From contig NZ_CP066744.1 of the NCBI RefSeq assembly GCF_016458825.1, forward strand, positions 1,609,868-1,673,867: 64,000 nt of DNA. The letters run 5' to 3'. Within the stretch, counting starts at the first letter, position 1. The number at the start of each line of letters is the position of its first letter. Origin of the DNA: Miniphocaeibacter halophilus (GTDB taxonomy: Bacteria > Bacillota > Clostridia > Tissierellales > Peptoniphilaceae). The position numbers and the translations under genes were made by a program. This document shows positions 36,413 to 45,678 of the stretch, one piece after another. Below the pieces are notes generated by a model, which worked only from the letters and a program-made list of their open reading frames with translations, was not told the DNA's origin and searched no databases.

Positions 36413-37029
36413 TGAAGGATATAATTTATATACACAAAGCTGAACTTGGGGATTTTAAATTAAATAAAAAAAGCATGATACACTACATGGGTCAGAAAAA
36501 ATCCAAAGTTACCAGTGAAATATTAAAAATAGTAGATGAATCATTTAATGAAGTAAAAAATGATTTGGTTTTTAAAACATGTTATAGAAAATATGATTTA
36601 AAATTAAATGACAATTATGAAGTAGATTTAGGCTTTGTAAAAACCAATTCTACTAATTTATATAAAAACCTAGAAAGTTGTAAGGAGATTTATGTTTTTG
36701 TTTCTACAATCGGATTTGGAATTGACAGAAAAATTAAAAAATACACCAATTTATCTCCAGTTAAAGCTTTGGCCTTTCAAGGTATTGGTTCAGGTATTAT
36801 TGAGGATTACTGCGATTTTTTCAATGATTATCTAGCTAAAATTGAAGATGAAAAGGGTAATAGTTTAAAAACAAGATTTAGTCCCGGCTATGGAGATTTG
36901 GATTTAGGCTTACAAGTTGATATTTTTAAAAATTTAGAGGTTACTAAAAAGATAGGTGTTGTTTTAAACGATAGTCTATTAATGACACCATCAAAATCTG
37001 TATCGGCAATTATTGGAGTTTACAAATAG
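36412..37029 (+). CDS. free-standing MetH reactivation-domain protein
   Basis: A 205-residue protein of the vitamin-B12-dependent methionine synthase activation-domain family. The conserved end region SPGYGDLDLGLQVDIF and MTPSKSVSAIIG is clear and corresponds to the AdoMet-binding pocket (RxxPGY-type signature) of the MetH C-terminal domain. It is encoded between metF and a MetH that lacks this domain, with overlapping or 8-nt spacing, so it should re-methylate oxidised cobalamin in trans. Confidence 0.9.
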   Translation: MKDIIYIHKAELGDFKLNKKSMIHYMGQKKSKVTSEILKIVDESFNEVKNDLVFKTCYRKYDLKLNDNYEVDLGFVKTNSTNLYKNLESCKEIYVFVSTIGFGIDRKIKKYTNLSPVKALAFQGIGSGIIEDYCDFFNDYLAKIEDEKGNSLKTRFSPGYGDLDLGLQVDIFKNLEVTKKIGVVLNDSLLMTPSKSVSAIIGVYK

Positions 37030-37037
37030 GAGATTAT

Positions 37038-39449
37038 ATGAATATATTGGATAAAATGAAAAAAGGATTATTGTATTTTGACGGAGCACAAGGTTCAGTC
37101 TTACAGGAAATGGGCTTAAAACCGGGAGAATTACCGGAAGTATGGAATTTAACGAATCCAAGTAAAATTATTGAAATGCATAAGGGATATTTAGATGCTG
37201 GTTCAAATATAATTTTAACTAATACTTTTGGCGCTAATTCCTTTAAATTTACAGGAGAAAATAATAATTATTCTTTAGAAGAAATTATAAATGCAGCTGT
37301 AAAAAATGTAAGAAGGGCATTTGAATTAACAAAAAAGAGGGATGTTGAACATTATATTGCCCTTGATATTGGACCAACAGGAAAATTATTAAAACCTATG
37401 GGAGAATTGGATTTTGAAGAAGCAGTTAATGTCTTTAAAGAAATCGTAGACTTGGGAGTAAAGAATAATGTCGACTTAATAGTTATTGAAACCATGAATG
37501 ATAGTTATGAAACCAAGGCAGCAGTTTTAGCAGCAAAAGAAAATTCCGATTTACCGGTTTTTGTTACAAATGTGTATGATGAAAATAAAACTTTAATGAC
37601 AGGTGCAGATCCAATAGCCATGATTGCTTTATTGGAAGGTTTAAGAGTAGATGCTATTGGAATGAATTGTAGTCTTGGACCGGCTCAAATGGTGGATATT
37701 GTAAAAATATTCAATAAATATTCGTCCCTACCAATAATTGTAAATCCTAATGCAGGTCTACCTCGCAGTGAAAATGGAAAGACTGTTTATGATGTAGATG
37801 CTGAGGAGTTTTCCGATATTATGGTGGAGATAGTAAAAAATGGTGCTAGGATTATTGGTGGATGTTGTGGAACTACACCGGAATATATTAGAAGGATTAT
37901 AGAAAAAACCAAGGATTTAAAACCTGTTGAAGTAGTTAAGAAAAACAATTCCTTTATTTCTTCCTATACCCATGGAGTGGAATTTGGTAGGAAGCCTGTA
38001 TTAATAGGAGAAAGAATAAACCCTACAGGTAAAAAGAAGTTTAAAGAAGCCTTAAGAAACCATGATATTAATTATATTTTAAATGAAGCAGTAAAACAGG
38101 AAGAATTAGGTGTAGATGCCCTAGATGTAAATGTTGGCCTACCTGAAATTGATGAAGTTGAAATGATGGTAGACTCAATAAAAGAATTACAAGCAATAAC
38201 GGATCTACCATTACAAATAGATACTTCAAACTATGAAGCCCTTGAAAAAGCCATGAGAATCTACAATGGAAAGCCTATGGTAAATTCGGTAAATGGTAAG
38301 AAAGAAAGTATGGATGCAATTTTTCCTCTTATAGCAAAATATGGTGGACTAGTTGTTGCCTTAACTTTAGATGAAAATGGCATTCCGAATACTGTAGAAG
38401 GTAGAATAAAAATAGTAGAAAAAATATATTCATATGCTAAAGAATTTGGAATAGATAAAAAAGATATAATAATAGACCCTCTAGCAATGACAATAAGTGC
38501 AGACACAAGTTCTGCTTTAGTAACACTTGGAACATTGGAAAAAGTAAAAAAAGAATTTAATGGAATTACAAGTTTAGGAGTTTCTAATATTTCCTTTGGA
38601 CTTCCAAATAGAGATTTAATAAACGGTACATTTTTTGCCATGGCTTTGGAAAAAGGATTAGATGCTGCTATTATGAATCCTAATTCTGTGGAAATGATGA
38701 AAACCTACTATGCATTTAATGCTTTATCGGATTATGACCCACAATGTAAAAATTATATAGAATTTGCATCTAACTTGGAAATAGATAGTAAGCTTATTAA
38801 TAAAAATGAAAAATCTAAAAATAAACAGGCTACAGTTGGCTTACAAGATGCAATTATAAAAGGCTTAAAAGAAGAAGCAAGTATAATTTCCAATAAACTA
38901 TTAGAAGACAAAAAACCTTTGGAAATAATCAATGAAGAAATAGTTCCGGCCTTGGATATTGTAGGAGTTGGTTTTGAAAATAAAACCCTGTATTTGCCAC
39001 AACTATTAATGAGTGCAGAGGCGGCAAAAGAAGCTTTTGAAAATATAAAGACATATTTAAAAAAAGTAGGACAAAAAGAAGAAAAGAAATATACTATTGT
39101 CCTAGCAACAGTTAAAGGGGATATTCACGACATAGGTAAAAATATAGTCAAAGTCTTATTAGAGAATTATGGTTTTAATATTATTGATTTAGGTAGGGAT
39201 GTTTCGCCGGAAACAATAGTGGAAACTGTAGTAAAGAACAAGATAAAACTCGTTGGTCTTAGTGCTTTAATGACAACAACTGTTCCTGCAATGGAAGAAA
39301 CCATAAAATTATTAAGAAAGGAAGCACCTTATTGTAAGGTTATGGTAGGAGGGGCAGTCTTAACTTCAGAATATGCAAAAATGATAAATGCAGATTTCTA
39401 TGGAAAAGATGCAATGGAATCTGTAAGGTATGCAGAAAGCCTAATGTAA
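37038..39449 (+). CDS. metH: cobalamin-dependent methionine synthase MetH without reactivation domain
   Basis: An 803-residue enzyme transferring methyl from methyl-THF through cobalamin to homocysteine. Domains in order: homocysteine domain (1-290; zinc Cys in MNCSLGP and GGCCGTT), pterin-binding domain (about 310-580; GERINPTGKKKFK), cobalamin cap (about 600-690) and B12-binding domain with KGDIHDIGKNIV, where His697 is the cobalt ligand. The usual C-terminal activation domain is missing and is supplied by the preceding gene. GGAG precedes the ATG. A terminator follows. Confidence 0.95.
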   Translation: MNILDKMKKGLLYFDGAQGSVLQEMGLKPGELPEVWNLTNPSKIIEMHKGYLDAGSNIILTNTFGANSFKFTGENNNYSLEEIINAAVKNVRRAFELTKKRDVEHYIALDIGPTGKLLKPMGELDFEEAVNVFKEIVDLGVKNNVDLIVIETMNDSYETKAAVLAAKENSDLPVFVTNVYDENKTLMTGADPIAMIALLEGLRVDAIGMNCSLGPAQMVDIVKIFNKYSSLPIIVNPNAGLPRSENGKTVYDVDAEEFSDIMVEIVKNGARIIGGCCGTTPEYIRRIIEKTKDLKPVEVVKKNNSFISSYTHGVEFGRKPVLIGERINPTGKKKFKEALRNHDINYILNEAVKQEELGVDALDVNVGLPEIDEVEMMVDSIKELQAITDLPLQIDTSNYEALEKAMRIYNGKPMVNSVNGKKESMDAIFPLIAKYGGLVVALTLDENGIPNTVEGRIKIVEKIYSYAKEFGIDKKDIIIDPLAMTISADTSSALVTLGTLEKVKKEFNGITSLGVSNISFGLPNRDLINGTFFAMALEKGLDAAIMNPNSVEMMKTYYAFNALSDYDPQCKNYIEFASNLEIDSKLINKNEKSKNKQATVGLQDAIIKGLKEEASIISNKLLEDKKPLEIINEEIVPALDIVGVGFENKTLYLPQLLMSAEAAKEAFENIKTYLKKVGQKEEKKYTIVLATVKGDIHDIGKNIVKVLLENYGFNIIDLGRDVSPETIVETVVKNKIKLVGLSALMTTTVPAMEETIKLLRKEAPYCKVMVGGAVLTSEYAKMINADFYGKDAMESVRYAESLM

Positions 39450-39463
39450 AATAAAAAATATTC

Positions 39464-39498
39464 ACAGGAAAGAAAAGAAAAAATCTTTCCTGTTTTTT
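39464..39498 (+). terminator. terminator of the metF-metH operon
   Basis: ACAGGAAAGA (39464-39473) pairs with TCTTTCCTGT (39484-39493), then a T-run. Confidence 0.92.
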
Positions 39499-39604
39499 AT
39501 TTTAATGATTAATTGATAATTAATATTTTTTAACTATATTAGAAATAAAAAATAAGTTTTTTAAAAAAATCAAGTGTAGTATACTTATATAGTTTGGAGG
39601 AGTT

Positions 39605-40948
39605 ATGAAAAATAAAATTAAAGATTATATAACAATTGGATCTATGCTTTTTGGACTATTTTTCGGAGCAGGTAATTTAATTTTTCCTGTAAATCTAGGA
39701 CAAAATGCAGGAGCAAATATGATTCAAACTATGATTGGTTTTTTAATTACAGCTGTAGGGCTTCCTCTATTAGGAACAATAGCAATGGGAATATCTGAAA
39801 ATAGTAGCTTATTTGAAATGACTACAGGAATAAATAAGAAATTTGGATATTTCTTTACTATAGGATTATATTTAACAATAGGACCATTTTTTGCCTTACC
39901 TAGACTTGGAACGGTTTCTTTTGAAGTAGGCTTAAAATCATTTATTGGAGAAGATAAAGTAAAGGTATTTTTATTAATTTTTACATTAATTTTTTATACA
40001 TTAGCATTTCTACTGTCGTTGAAACCTTCAAAAATAATGGTTTGGGTTGGGAAGGTATTAAATCCTATGTTTTTACTACTCTTGTCTTCATTAATAGTAG
40101 TATCTTTTGTAAATCCTATGGGTCATATTTCAAATGCCGAAATTCAAAGTAATTTTATTTCAGGAGCCTTTAGGGAAGGCTTTATTGGAGGCTATAATAC
40201 AATGGATGTTTTAGCTTCATTAGCTTTTTCTATAATAGTAATAAATAGTATAAAGGGACTGGGAATAAAAGAGCCAAATGAAATAGCTAAATATACTTTA
40301 AAATCCGGCATAGTAACATTGGTACTAATGTCTGTAATATATGGTTCCTTGGTTTATATGGGGGCTTCAAGTTTAGGGAAGATTGCCTTATCTGAAAACG
40401 GAGGAATAGCCTTAAATCAAATTTCTAAATATTATTTTGGATTTTTTGGAGAAATTCTACTTGCCATTATAGTTGTTGTTGCTTGTTTAAAAACAGCTGT
40501 TGGATTAATAACAGCCTGTTCAGAGATGTTTCATAAAATTTATCCTAAAATTAGTTATTTTAAATTTATTTGTATAGTTACATTAATAAGTTTTGTAGTG
40601 TCCAATGTAGGATTAAATTCAATAATTAAATTATCTCTACCGGTATTAAATTTCCTATATCCAATAGCAATAGTTTTAATAGCCTTGATTTTTTTATCAC
40701 CAATATTTAAAAACAATAAAAAGGTATATATAATTACTATAATATTTACAGCTTTTGCCAGTTTATTTGATGCCTTAAATACAGTAGCTAAATCTATTGG
40801 AGATAATTACATTCTCAATAAGATTTTAAAAATAGTGTCTAATATTTTGCCATTTTTTGAAGATGGATTTGGCTGGGTAATTCCATCAATATTAGGGCTA
40901 ATTGTTGGAATGTTTTATTTTAAGGTTAAAGGGGTTAAAAACAAATAG
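39605..40948 (+). CDS. brnQ: branched-chain amino acid carrier BrnQ
   Basis: A 447-residue LIVCS-family Na+- or H+-coupled importer of leucine, isoleucine and valine, with about 12 helices. LFFGAGNLIFPVNLGQNAG is the family hallmark near the N-terminus, and VACLKTAVGLITACSEMF lies in the later core. GGAGG precedes the ATG. Single gene ended by a strong terminator. No T-box leader was seen in the 105 nt upstream. Confidence 0.94.
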   Translation: MKNKIKDYITIGSMLFGLFFGAGNLIFPVNLGQNAGANMIQTMIGFLITAVGLPLLGTIAMGISENSSLFEMTTGINKKFGYFFTIGLYLTIGPFFALPRLGTVSFEVGLKSFIGEDKVKVFLLIFTLIFYTLAFLLSLKPSKIMVWVGKVLNPMFLLLLSSLIVVSFVNPMGHISNAEIQSNFISGAFREGFIGGYNTMDVLASLAFSIIVINSIKGLGIKEPNEIAKYTLKSGIVTLVLMSVIYGSLVYMGASSLGKIALSENGGIALNQISKYYFGFFGEILLAIIVVVACLKTAVGLITACSEMFHKIYPKISYFKFICIVTLISFVVSNVGLNSIIKLSLPVLNFLYPIAIVLIALIFLSPIFKNNKKVYIITIIFTAFASLFDALNTVAKSIGDNYILNKILKIVSNILPFFEDGFGWVIPSILGLIVGMFYFKVKGVKNK

Positions 40949-40951
40949 GAT

Positions 40952-40998
40952 TCAACTATAGAATATTTCCTATAAATTTTTCTATAGTTGATTTTTTT
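40952..40998 (+). terminator. terminator of brnQ
   Basis: TCAACTATAGAA (40952-40963) pairs perfectly with TTCTATAGTTGA (40980-40991), followed by TTTTTTT. Confidence 0.92.
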
Positions 40999-41104
40999 AT
41001 ATTGTTAATAATGGTATTAAAATTAATTTTATGAAAACTTTTTCTTTACCTTAAAGTATAATTCATGATATTATTGTGATATTAATTTAGAATAGGGGTA
41101 TATT

Positions 41105-41659
41105 GTGATAGAAGAAATATTAGAATATAATAAAAATTTTGTAAAAGAGAAAAAATATAAAAATTATGAGACAGATAAATTTCCCAATAAAAAACTAGCA
41201 GTTGTAACTTGTATGGATACAAGATTAGTTGAACTTTTACCGGCCGCACTAGGTTTTAAAAATGGTGATATTAAGCTTATTAAAAATGCAGGTGGAATAA
41301 TAACCAATAAATTTGGTTCTGCTGTAAGAAGTTTATTAATTGGGGTTTATGAATTAAATGTTCAAAATATAATGATTATTGGACATAAGGAGTGTGGAGC
41401 AAAACAAGTTAATGGTTTAGAAATTGAAAGAAAAATGATTATTCGGGGAATAAAAAAAGAAGAAATAGAAACCATGAAATATTGTGGCATAGATGTGGAA
41501 AATTGGTTGGGAGGTTTTGACTCAACTTCAAAAGCCATAGAGGACACAGTTATGCTTTTAAGAAATCATCCCTTAATGCCTAATGATGTGAAAATCGGAG
41601 GTTATTTAATGGACCCATGGACAGGAGAACTTGAAGTAATTGTAGATGCAGATTTTTAA
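41105..41659 (+). CDS. beta-class carbonic anhydrase
   Basis: A 184-residue zinc enzyme that hydrates CO2. Zinc ligands Cys36, His94 and Cys97 and the Asp38-Arg40 pair (CMDTRL; GHKECGA) are all present. The start is GTG, with AGGGG about 9 nt upstream. It resembles the small cytosolic beta/plant-type enzymes of Firmicutes. It is followed after 9 nt by a YdcF-family gene, a probable operon with no clear functional link. Confidence 0.93.
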   Translation: MIEEILEYNKNFVKEKKYKNYETDKFPNKKLAVVTCMDTRLVELLPAALGFKNGDIKLIKNAGGIITNKFGSAVRSLLIGVYELNVQNIMIIGHKECGAKQVNGLEIERKMIIRGIKKEEIETMKYCGIDVENWLGGFDSTSKAIEDTVMLLRNHPLMPNDVKIGGYLMDPWTGELEVIVDADF

Positions 41660-41668
41660 GGAGTTATA

Positions 41669-42727
41669 ATGAATGACAAAACACTACTATTTACTATAGT
41701 AGTATTAACATTTTTAGTATTTTTTTTATTGCTTATTTCATTTAAAACCGATAAAACCAGACTTTTAAATGGTGTTTTACTAAATATCCTATTACTTTTG
41801 ATGTTTGTTTCCATTTTAATGGCTGGACAAATGTATGATGGAATACTAATTCGGTTATTGTTTTTTATTGCAGTTTTGATTTTCTTAATAGTATGGGGTT
41901 TTGGTTTATATATTATTTTAGTTGGTTGTTTTATAAATGCAATAGTTGTATTTAAAAGGGAAAGACGAAGTATCGCTAATATGCTAACCCTTTTTATAGG
42001 AATTATACTTTTTCTTTTTATTGTATTAGGTAATATTAATTTTGAAAAAATTCCAAGTATATTGAAATATATTTTAATTTACTTAGAAATATTACTGGTA
42101 TATTTTATGTTGTCCTTCTATAATTATTTTGTATCTTCTTTATTATATGGAATCTATAAACCTAAATATGATAAAGATTATATAATAGTATTGGGAAGTG
42201 GACTAATTGATGGTAATAAAGTTTCTAAATTACTTGGAAGCAGAATAGATAGGGCTATTTTATTTTATAAAAAACAAAAAGCAAACAATAAGAATTCAAA
42301 ATTGATTTTTTCCGGTGGACAAGGAGCCGATGAAACCATTCCAGAAGCCTTAGCTATGAAAAAATATGCTATTGAAAAAGGAATAGAAGAGGATGATATT
42401 TTATTAGAGGATAAGTCTAAAAGTACTTTGGAAAATTTTAAATTTTCAAAAAAGATAATAGAATCCATTTCAGGAAGTAACTATAAAGCAATATTTTCCA
42501 CAAGTAATTACCATGTATTTAGAGCAGCAATATATGCTAAACAGGTTAATTTAAATATAAGTGGAATAGGTGCCAAAACCGCAATTTATTATTTACCAAA
42601 TGCAATGATAAGGGAGTACATTGCAATAGTATTTATGAAGAAAAAATCCTATATTTTAAAAGTTGCATTAATAAGCTTAATATTTTTACTATATGTAGTT
42701 ATTAATATAATTGTTACGAAGATTTAG
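41669..42727 (+). CDS. YdcF/ElyC (DUF218) family membrane protein
   Basis: A 352-residue protein with four to five N-terminal helices (residues 1-165), a DUF218 domain from about 170 to 320 (DYIIVLGSGLIDGNKVS, FSGGQGADE, STLENFKFSKKI, SNYHVFRA) and a C-terminal helix. Relatives act on envelope polyprenyl carriers, but the exact reaction is uncertain. AAGGAG precedes the ATG. It ends the carbonic anhydrase transcript. Confidence 0.85.
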   Translation: MNDKTLLFTIVVLTFLVFFLLLISFKTDKTRLLNGVLLNILLLLMFVSILMAGQMYDGILIRLLFFIAVLIFLIVWGFGLYIILVGCFINAIVVFKRERRSIANMLTLFIGIILFLFIVLGNINFEKIPSILKYILIYLEILLVYFMLSFYNYFVSSLLYGIYKPKYDKDYIIVLGSGLIDGNKVSKLLGSRIDRAILFYKKQKANNKNSKLIFSGGQGADETIPEALAMKKYAIEKGIEEDDILLEDKSKSTLENFKFSKKIIESISGSNYKAIFSTSNYHVFRAAIYAKQVNLNISGIGAKTAIYYLPNAMIREYIAIVFMKKKSYILKVALISLIFLLYVVINIIVTKI

Positions 42728-42766
42728 GCAAGAATATTTTTTAAGAAAAGTTAATAATAATCTAAT

Positions 42767-42804
42767 AAAAAACCTTTCAAGAAACATATTGAAGGGTTTT
42801 TTTG
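42767..42804 (+). terminator. intrinsic terminator
   Basis: AACCTTTCAA (42771-42780) pairs with TTGAAGGGTT (42789-42798, one wobble) and is followed by a T-run. Confidence 0.9.
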
Positions 42805-42873
42805 TTATTTGTTAGGATATTGTAATAATACTAGCTATAAATATGGTAATATTTAGTTTAAGAAGGTGATAAT

Positions 42874-43563
42874 ATGATTAGTTTAGAAAGAGTTACTAAA
42901 AGTTATGGTAACTTTAAAGCAGTTGATAATGTAACATTAGAAGCTTTACCGGGAAAAATTACTGTTTTATTAGGTCCAAATGGTGCAGGAAAGTCAACGA
43001 TTATCAAATCAATAGCAAATCTATTGGATTTTGATGGAAAAATTGAAATTTGTGGATTTGATAATAAGACTATAGAAGCTAAAAAAAGCTTTGGCTATAT
43101 ACCGGAAGTTCCTGTTTTATTTGATTTATTAACAATTGAAGAACATATAGACTTTATAGGTAGTGCATATAAATTACATAATTATAAAGAAATTGCCGAT
43201 AAATATATTAAATTATTTAATTTAGAAGATAAAAGAAAATCTTTAGCAAAGGAATTAAGTAAGGGAATGAAGCAAAAATTAAGTATGGTTTTAGCTTTAA
43301 TAATAGAGCCAAAAGCCTTACTTGTAGATGAACCTATGATTGGATTAGACCCAGCAAGTATTGAAGATACCTTTAAAATATTTCATCAATTAAGGGAAGA
43401 TGGCTGTGCTATTTTTATGAGTACCCATATTATAGATATGTTACATGAATGGGATGAGGCATATATTTTAAACCACGGAAAAGTTGTGAAATATATTAAA
43501 AGGGAAGAATTAGGAGATAGCACCCTAAAGGAAATTTTCTTTGAATATACAGGTGAGGAATAA
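42874..43563 (+). CDS. ABC transporter ATP-binding protein
   Basis: A 229-residue exporter-type ATPase. Walker A GPNGAGKST, signature LSKGMKQKLSM, Walker B LLVDEPMIGLDP and switch His in STHIIDM are present. GAAGGTGA precedes the ATG. The permease gene follows after 1 nt. Substrate unknown. Confidence 0.92.
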   Translation: MISLERVTKSYGNFKAVDNVTLEALPGKITVLLGPNGAGKSTIIKSIANLLDFDGKIEICGFDNKTIEAKKSFGYIPEVPVLFDLLTIEEHIDFIGSAYKLHNYKEIADKYIKLFNLEDKRKSLAKELSKGMKQKLSMVLALIIEPKALLVDEPMIGLDPASIEDTFKIFHQLREDGCAIFMSTHIIDMLHEWDEAYILNHGKVVKYIKREELGDSTLKEIFFEYTGEE

Positions 43564-43564
43564 T

Positions 43565-45127
43565 ATGACAGCATTACAAAAATTATGGTTTTATAAACAA
43601 AAAGGGATAATTAGAAATTTATTTAGGAAACCTTCCAGTGCTATAATAACGGTTTTAATAGTTGTATTCTATGGTTTTATTATTGTAGGTGCCTTATTGA
43701 GTAAGGACCAAATAGCAGTTTATACAGCTACCTTAGGTGTACAAAAATCAATTATGATAATTATAGGCTTTACTGCCTTTATGATGGTAACTATGTTGTT
43801 TTCATCAAGAAAAGCCTTGTTTTATGAGCAGGAAGCTTTTTATTTATTTTCAGGCCCATTTACAAAAAAGCAACAAATGAAATATTTATTAGCACAAACA
43901 ATTTTACAAAGCATATTGTTTTCATGTGTATCATTATTTTTAGGTATAGTTTCATTTTCAGAAGTAAGTTTTGCTCCTTTAATGATACTACTAACATTTT
44001 TAGTTACTTTAGGAATATACTTTTTCTTCTTAATACTAACTGACTATTTATATGTTTTGGAAATCTGTTATAAAAAATTTAAGAATATATCAAAAATAGT
44101 TGGAACCCTAGTCGTATTAATGGTGGCCACAGTTATAGGACTATATATTATAAAAAGTGGATTAAATATTAAAGAGGGCTTTTACTCTTTTATAACAGGT
44201 GAAATATTTTATTTTGTGCCAATTCTAGGGCTGGCTAAGCTAGCCATGGTTTCCTTTGTTGAACAAGAATATATTCTTACAGTAATAGGGGTTTTATTGG
44301 TATTTGTTCCTGCAATAATCATATATTTACTTTTTATTAACTTTAAAGGTAATTTTTATGAGCAAGCTTTAGAAGATGCAATAAAAATAAGTGAATATAC
44401 CAGAAAATCTAAAAGGGGAGATACTACAGTTACTGCAAAAGTTAAACATAAGGAAATTGGCAAGTCAAAATTCTTAAATGGTGCTTGGGCAATATTGTCA
44501 AAATCTGTAGTAGAGTTGAAAAAGACGGGACAATTTATTTCTATTTCAGATATTACAATAGTTGGAATATATATTGTATTTGGTATAATAAGTAAATCCT
44601 TTGAGGCATTTACCAGTATGCTTATAATATATTTATTTGTGTCACCACAAAATACCGGAATAAAGAAGGAAATGGAAAACTACTTTATTTATCTAATACC
44701 GGATTCACCACTTAAAAAATTAATAGCTATAATTTTACCACCAATTTTAAGAACTTCCTTAATAACCGTTTTGGCCGTTGTAATATCGGGATTATTGTTG
44801 AAGGTGGCACCTGCTTTAATTATTTACAATAGTATTATGTTTGTAGGCTATTCTGTTTTAGTAACATCAGGAATGGTACTATCTTTAAAAATATTAAAAA
44901 GCAGATCAAATCAAGTGTTAGAAAATTTACTTAGAGGGTTAATAATATTAGTTTGTTTTATACCTTCAATAATAGTAATTATCTTTTTAAGTATTGCAGG
45001 AATGGATATTGTAAATTTAATGAATATAGCAAATTATATTCCAGTAATTATGAATTTTATAATATCGATTTTAATAATACTTGTTTGTAAAAATATGTTA
45101 AATGGGAAAGAGTTAATAAGCGATTAA
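43565..45127 (+). CDS. ABC exporter permease, large
   Basis: A 520-residue membrane protein with about 12 hydrophobic segments and a charged cytoplasmic loop near residue 280. It resembles the large ABC-2-like permeases paired with a single ATPase in Firmicutes (EcsB/YthQ style). The start is the ATG at 43565, placed after AGGTGAGGA at the end of the ATPase gene; earlier in-frame starts overlap that gene without a ribosome site. Function unknown. Confidence 0.83.
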   Translation: MTALQKLWFYKQKGIIRNLFRKPSSAIITVLIVVFYGFIIVGALLSKDQIAVYTATLGVQKSIMIIIGFTAFMMVTMLFSSRKALFYEQEAFYLFSGPFTKKQQMKYLLAQTILQSILFSCVSLFLGIVSFSEVSFAPLMILLTFLVTLGIYFFFLILTDYLYVLEICYKKFKNISKIVGTLVVLMVATVIGLYIIKSGLNIKEGFYSFITGEIFYFVPILGLAKLAMVSFVEQEYILTVIGVLLVFVPAIIIYLLFINFKGNFYEQALEDAIKISEYTRKSKRGDTTVTAKVKHKEIGKSKFLNGAWAILSKSVVELKKTGQFISISDITIVGIYIVFGIISKSFEAFTSMLIIYLFVSPQNTGIKKEMENYFIYLIPDSPLKKLIAIILPPILRTSLITVLAVVISGLLLKVAPALIIYNSIMFVGYSVLVTSGMVLSLKILKSRSNQVLENLLRGLIILVCFIPSIIVIIFLSIAGMDIVNLMNIANYIPVIMNFIISILIILVCKNMLNGKELISD

Positions 45128-45156
45128 AGAATTTACAATTATTAGAGGATAGAATA

Positions 45157-45585
45157 TTGAAACACTTAGCTATTGATTTAAAAGGTAACTTAGAAGATAA
45201 AGAATATATCCATGGAAAAATAATAGAATATAATAAAAAATACTTATCCAGTGCAGATATGGAATTTATTAGCGAGGATTTTTGCTTCACAATTAAAGAT
45301 GAAAAGGGAGAAATATTTGGTGGAGTTTCAGGGAGATCTAAAAGACAAATTCTTTTCATTGATTTTTTATGGATTAATGAGAATATAAGAAAAAGGGGTT
45401 TTGGTATAAAATTAATAGAAGAAGTTGAAAACTTTGCCACTAAAAGAAAATGTAAAATGATTATGGTAGATACTTTTAGCTTTCAAGCTCCTGATTTTTA
45501 TAAAAATTTAGGCTATGAAATCTATGGAGAATTGGAAGATTTCCCTGAAGGTTTTAATCATTATTTTCTCTATAAAAAGATATAA
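45157..45585 (+). CDS. GNAT-family N-acetyltransferase
   Basis: A 142-residue GNAT protein. The acetyl-CoA site appears as LWINENIRKRGFGIKLIEEVE (motif A, abbreviated R-x-x-G-x-G/A type: RKRGFG) and SFQAPDFYKNLGYEIYGEL is the usual C-terminal motif. The start is TTG with AGAGGAT upstream. It follows the ABC permease by 29 nt. Acceptor unknown; the family includes antibiotic and small-amine acetyltransferases. Confidence 0.85.
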   Translation: MKHLAIDLKGNLEDKEYIHGKIIEYNKKYLSSADMEFISEDFCFTIKDEKGEIFGGVSGRSKRQILFIDFLWINENIRKRGFGIKLIEEVENFATKRKCKMIMVDTFSFQAPDFYKNLGYEIYGELEDFPEGFNHYFLYKKI

Positions 45586-45614
45586 TTTAAAAAGTTTTAT
45601 AAATAACTATAATA

Positions 45615-45665
45615 AAAAACAAAACCAGTTTTCCTATAAGTAGGTAGTTGGTTTTGTTTTTTATT
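45615..45665. terminator. bidirectional intrinsic terminator
   Basis: ACAAAACCA (45619-45627) pairs with TGGTTTTGT (45649-45657), with A-rich and T-rich flanks, between convergent genes. Confidence 0.85.
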
Positions 45666-45678
45666 TTAATGAATATAA

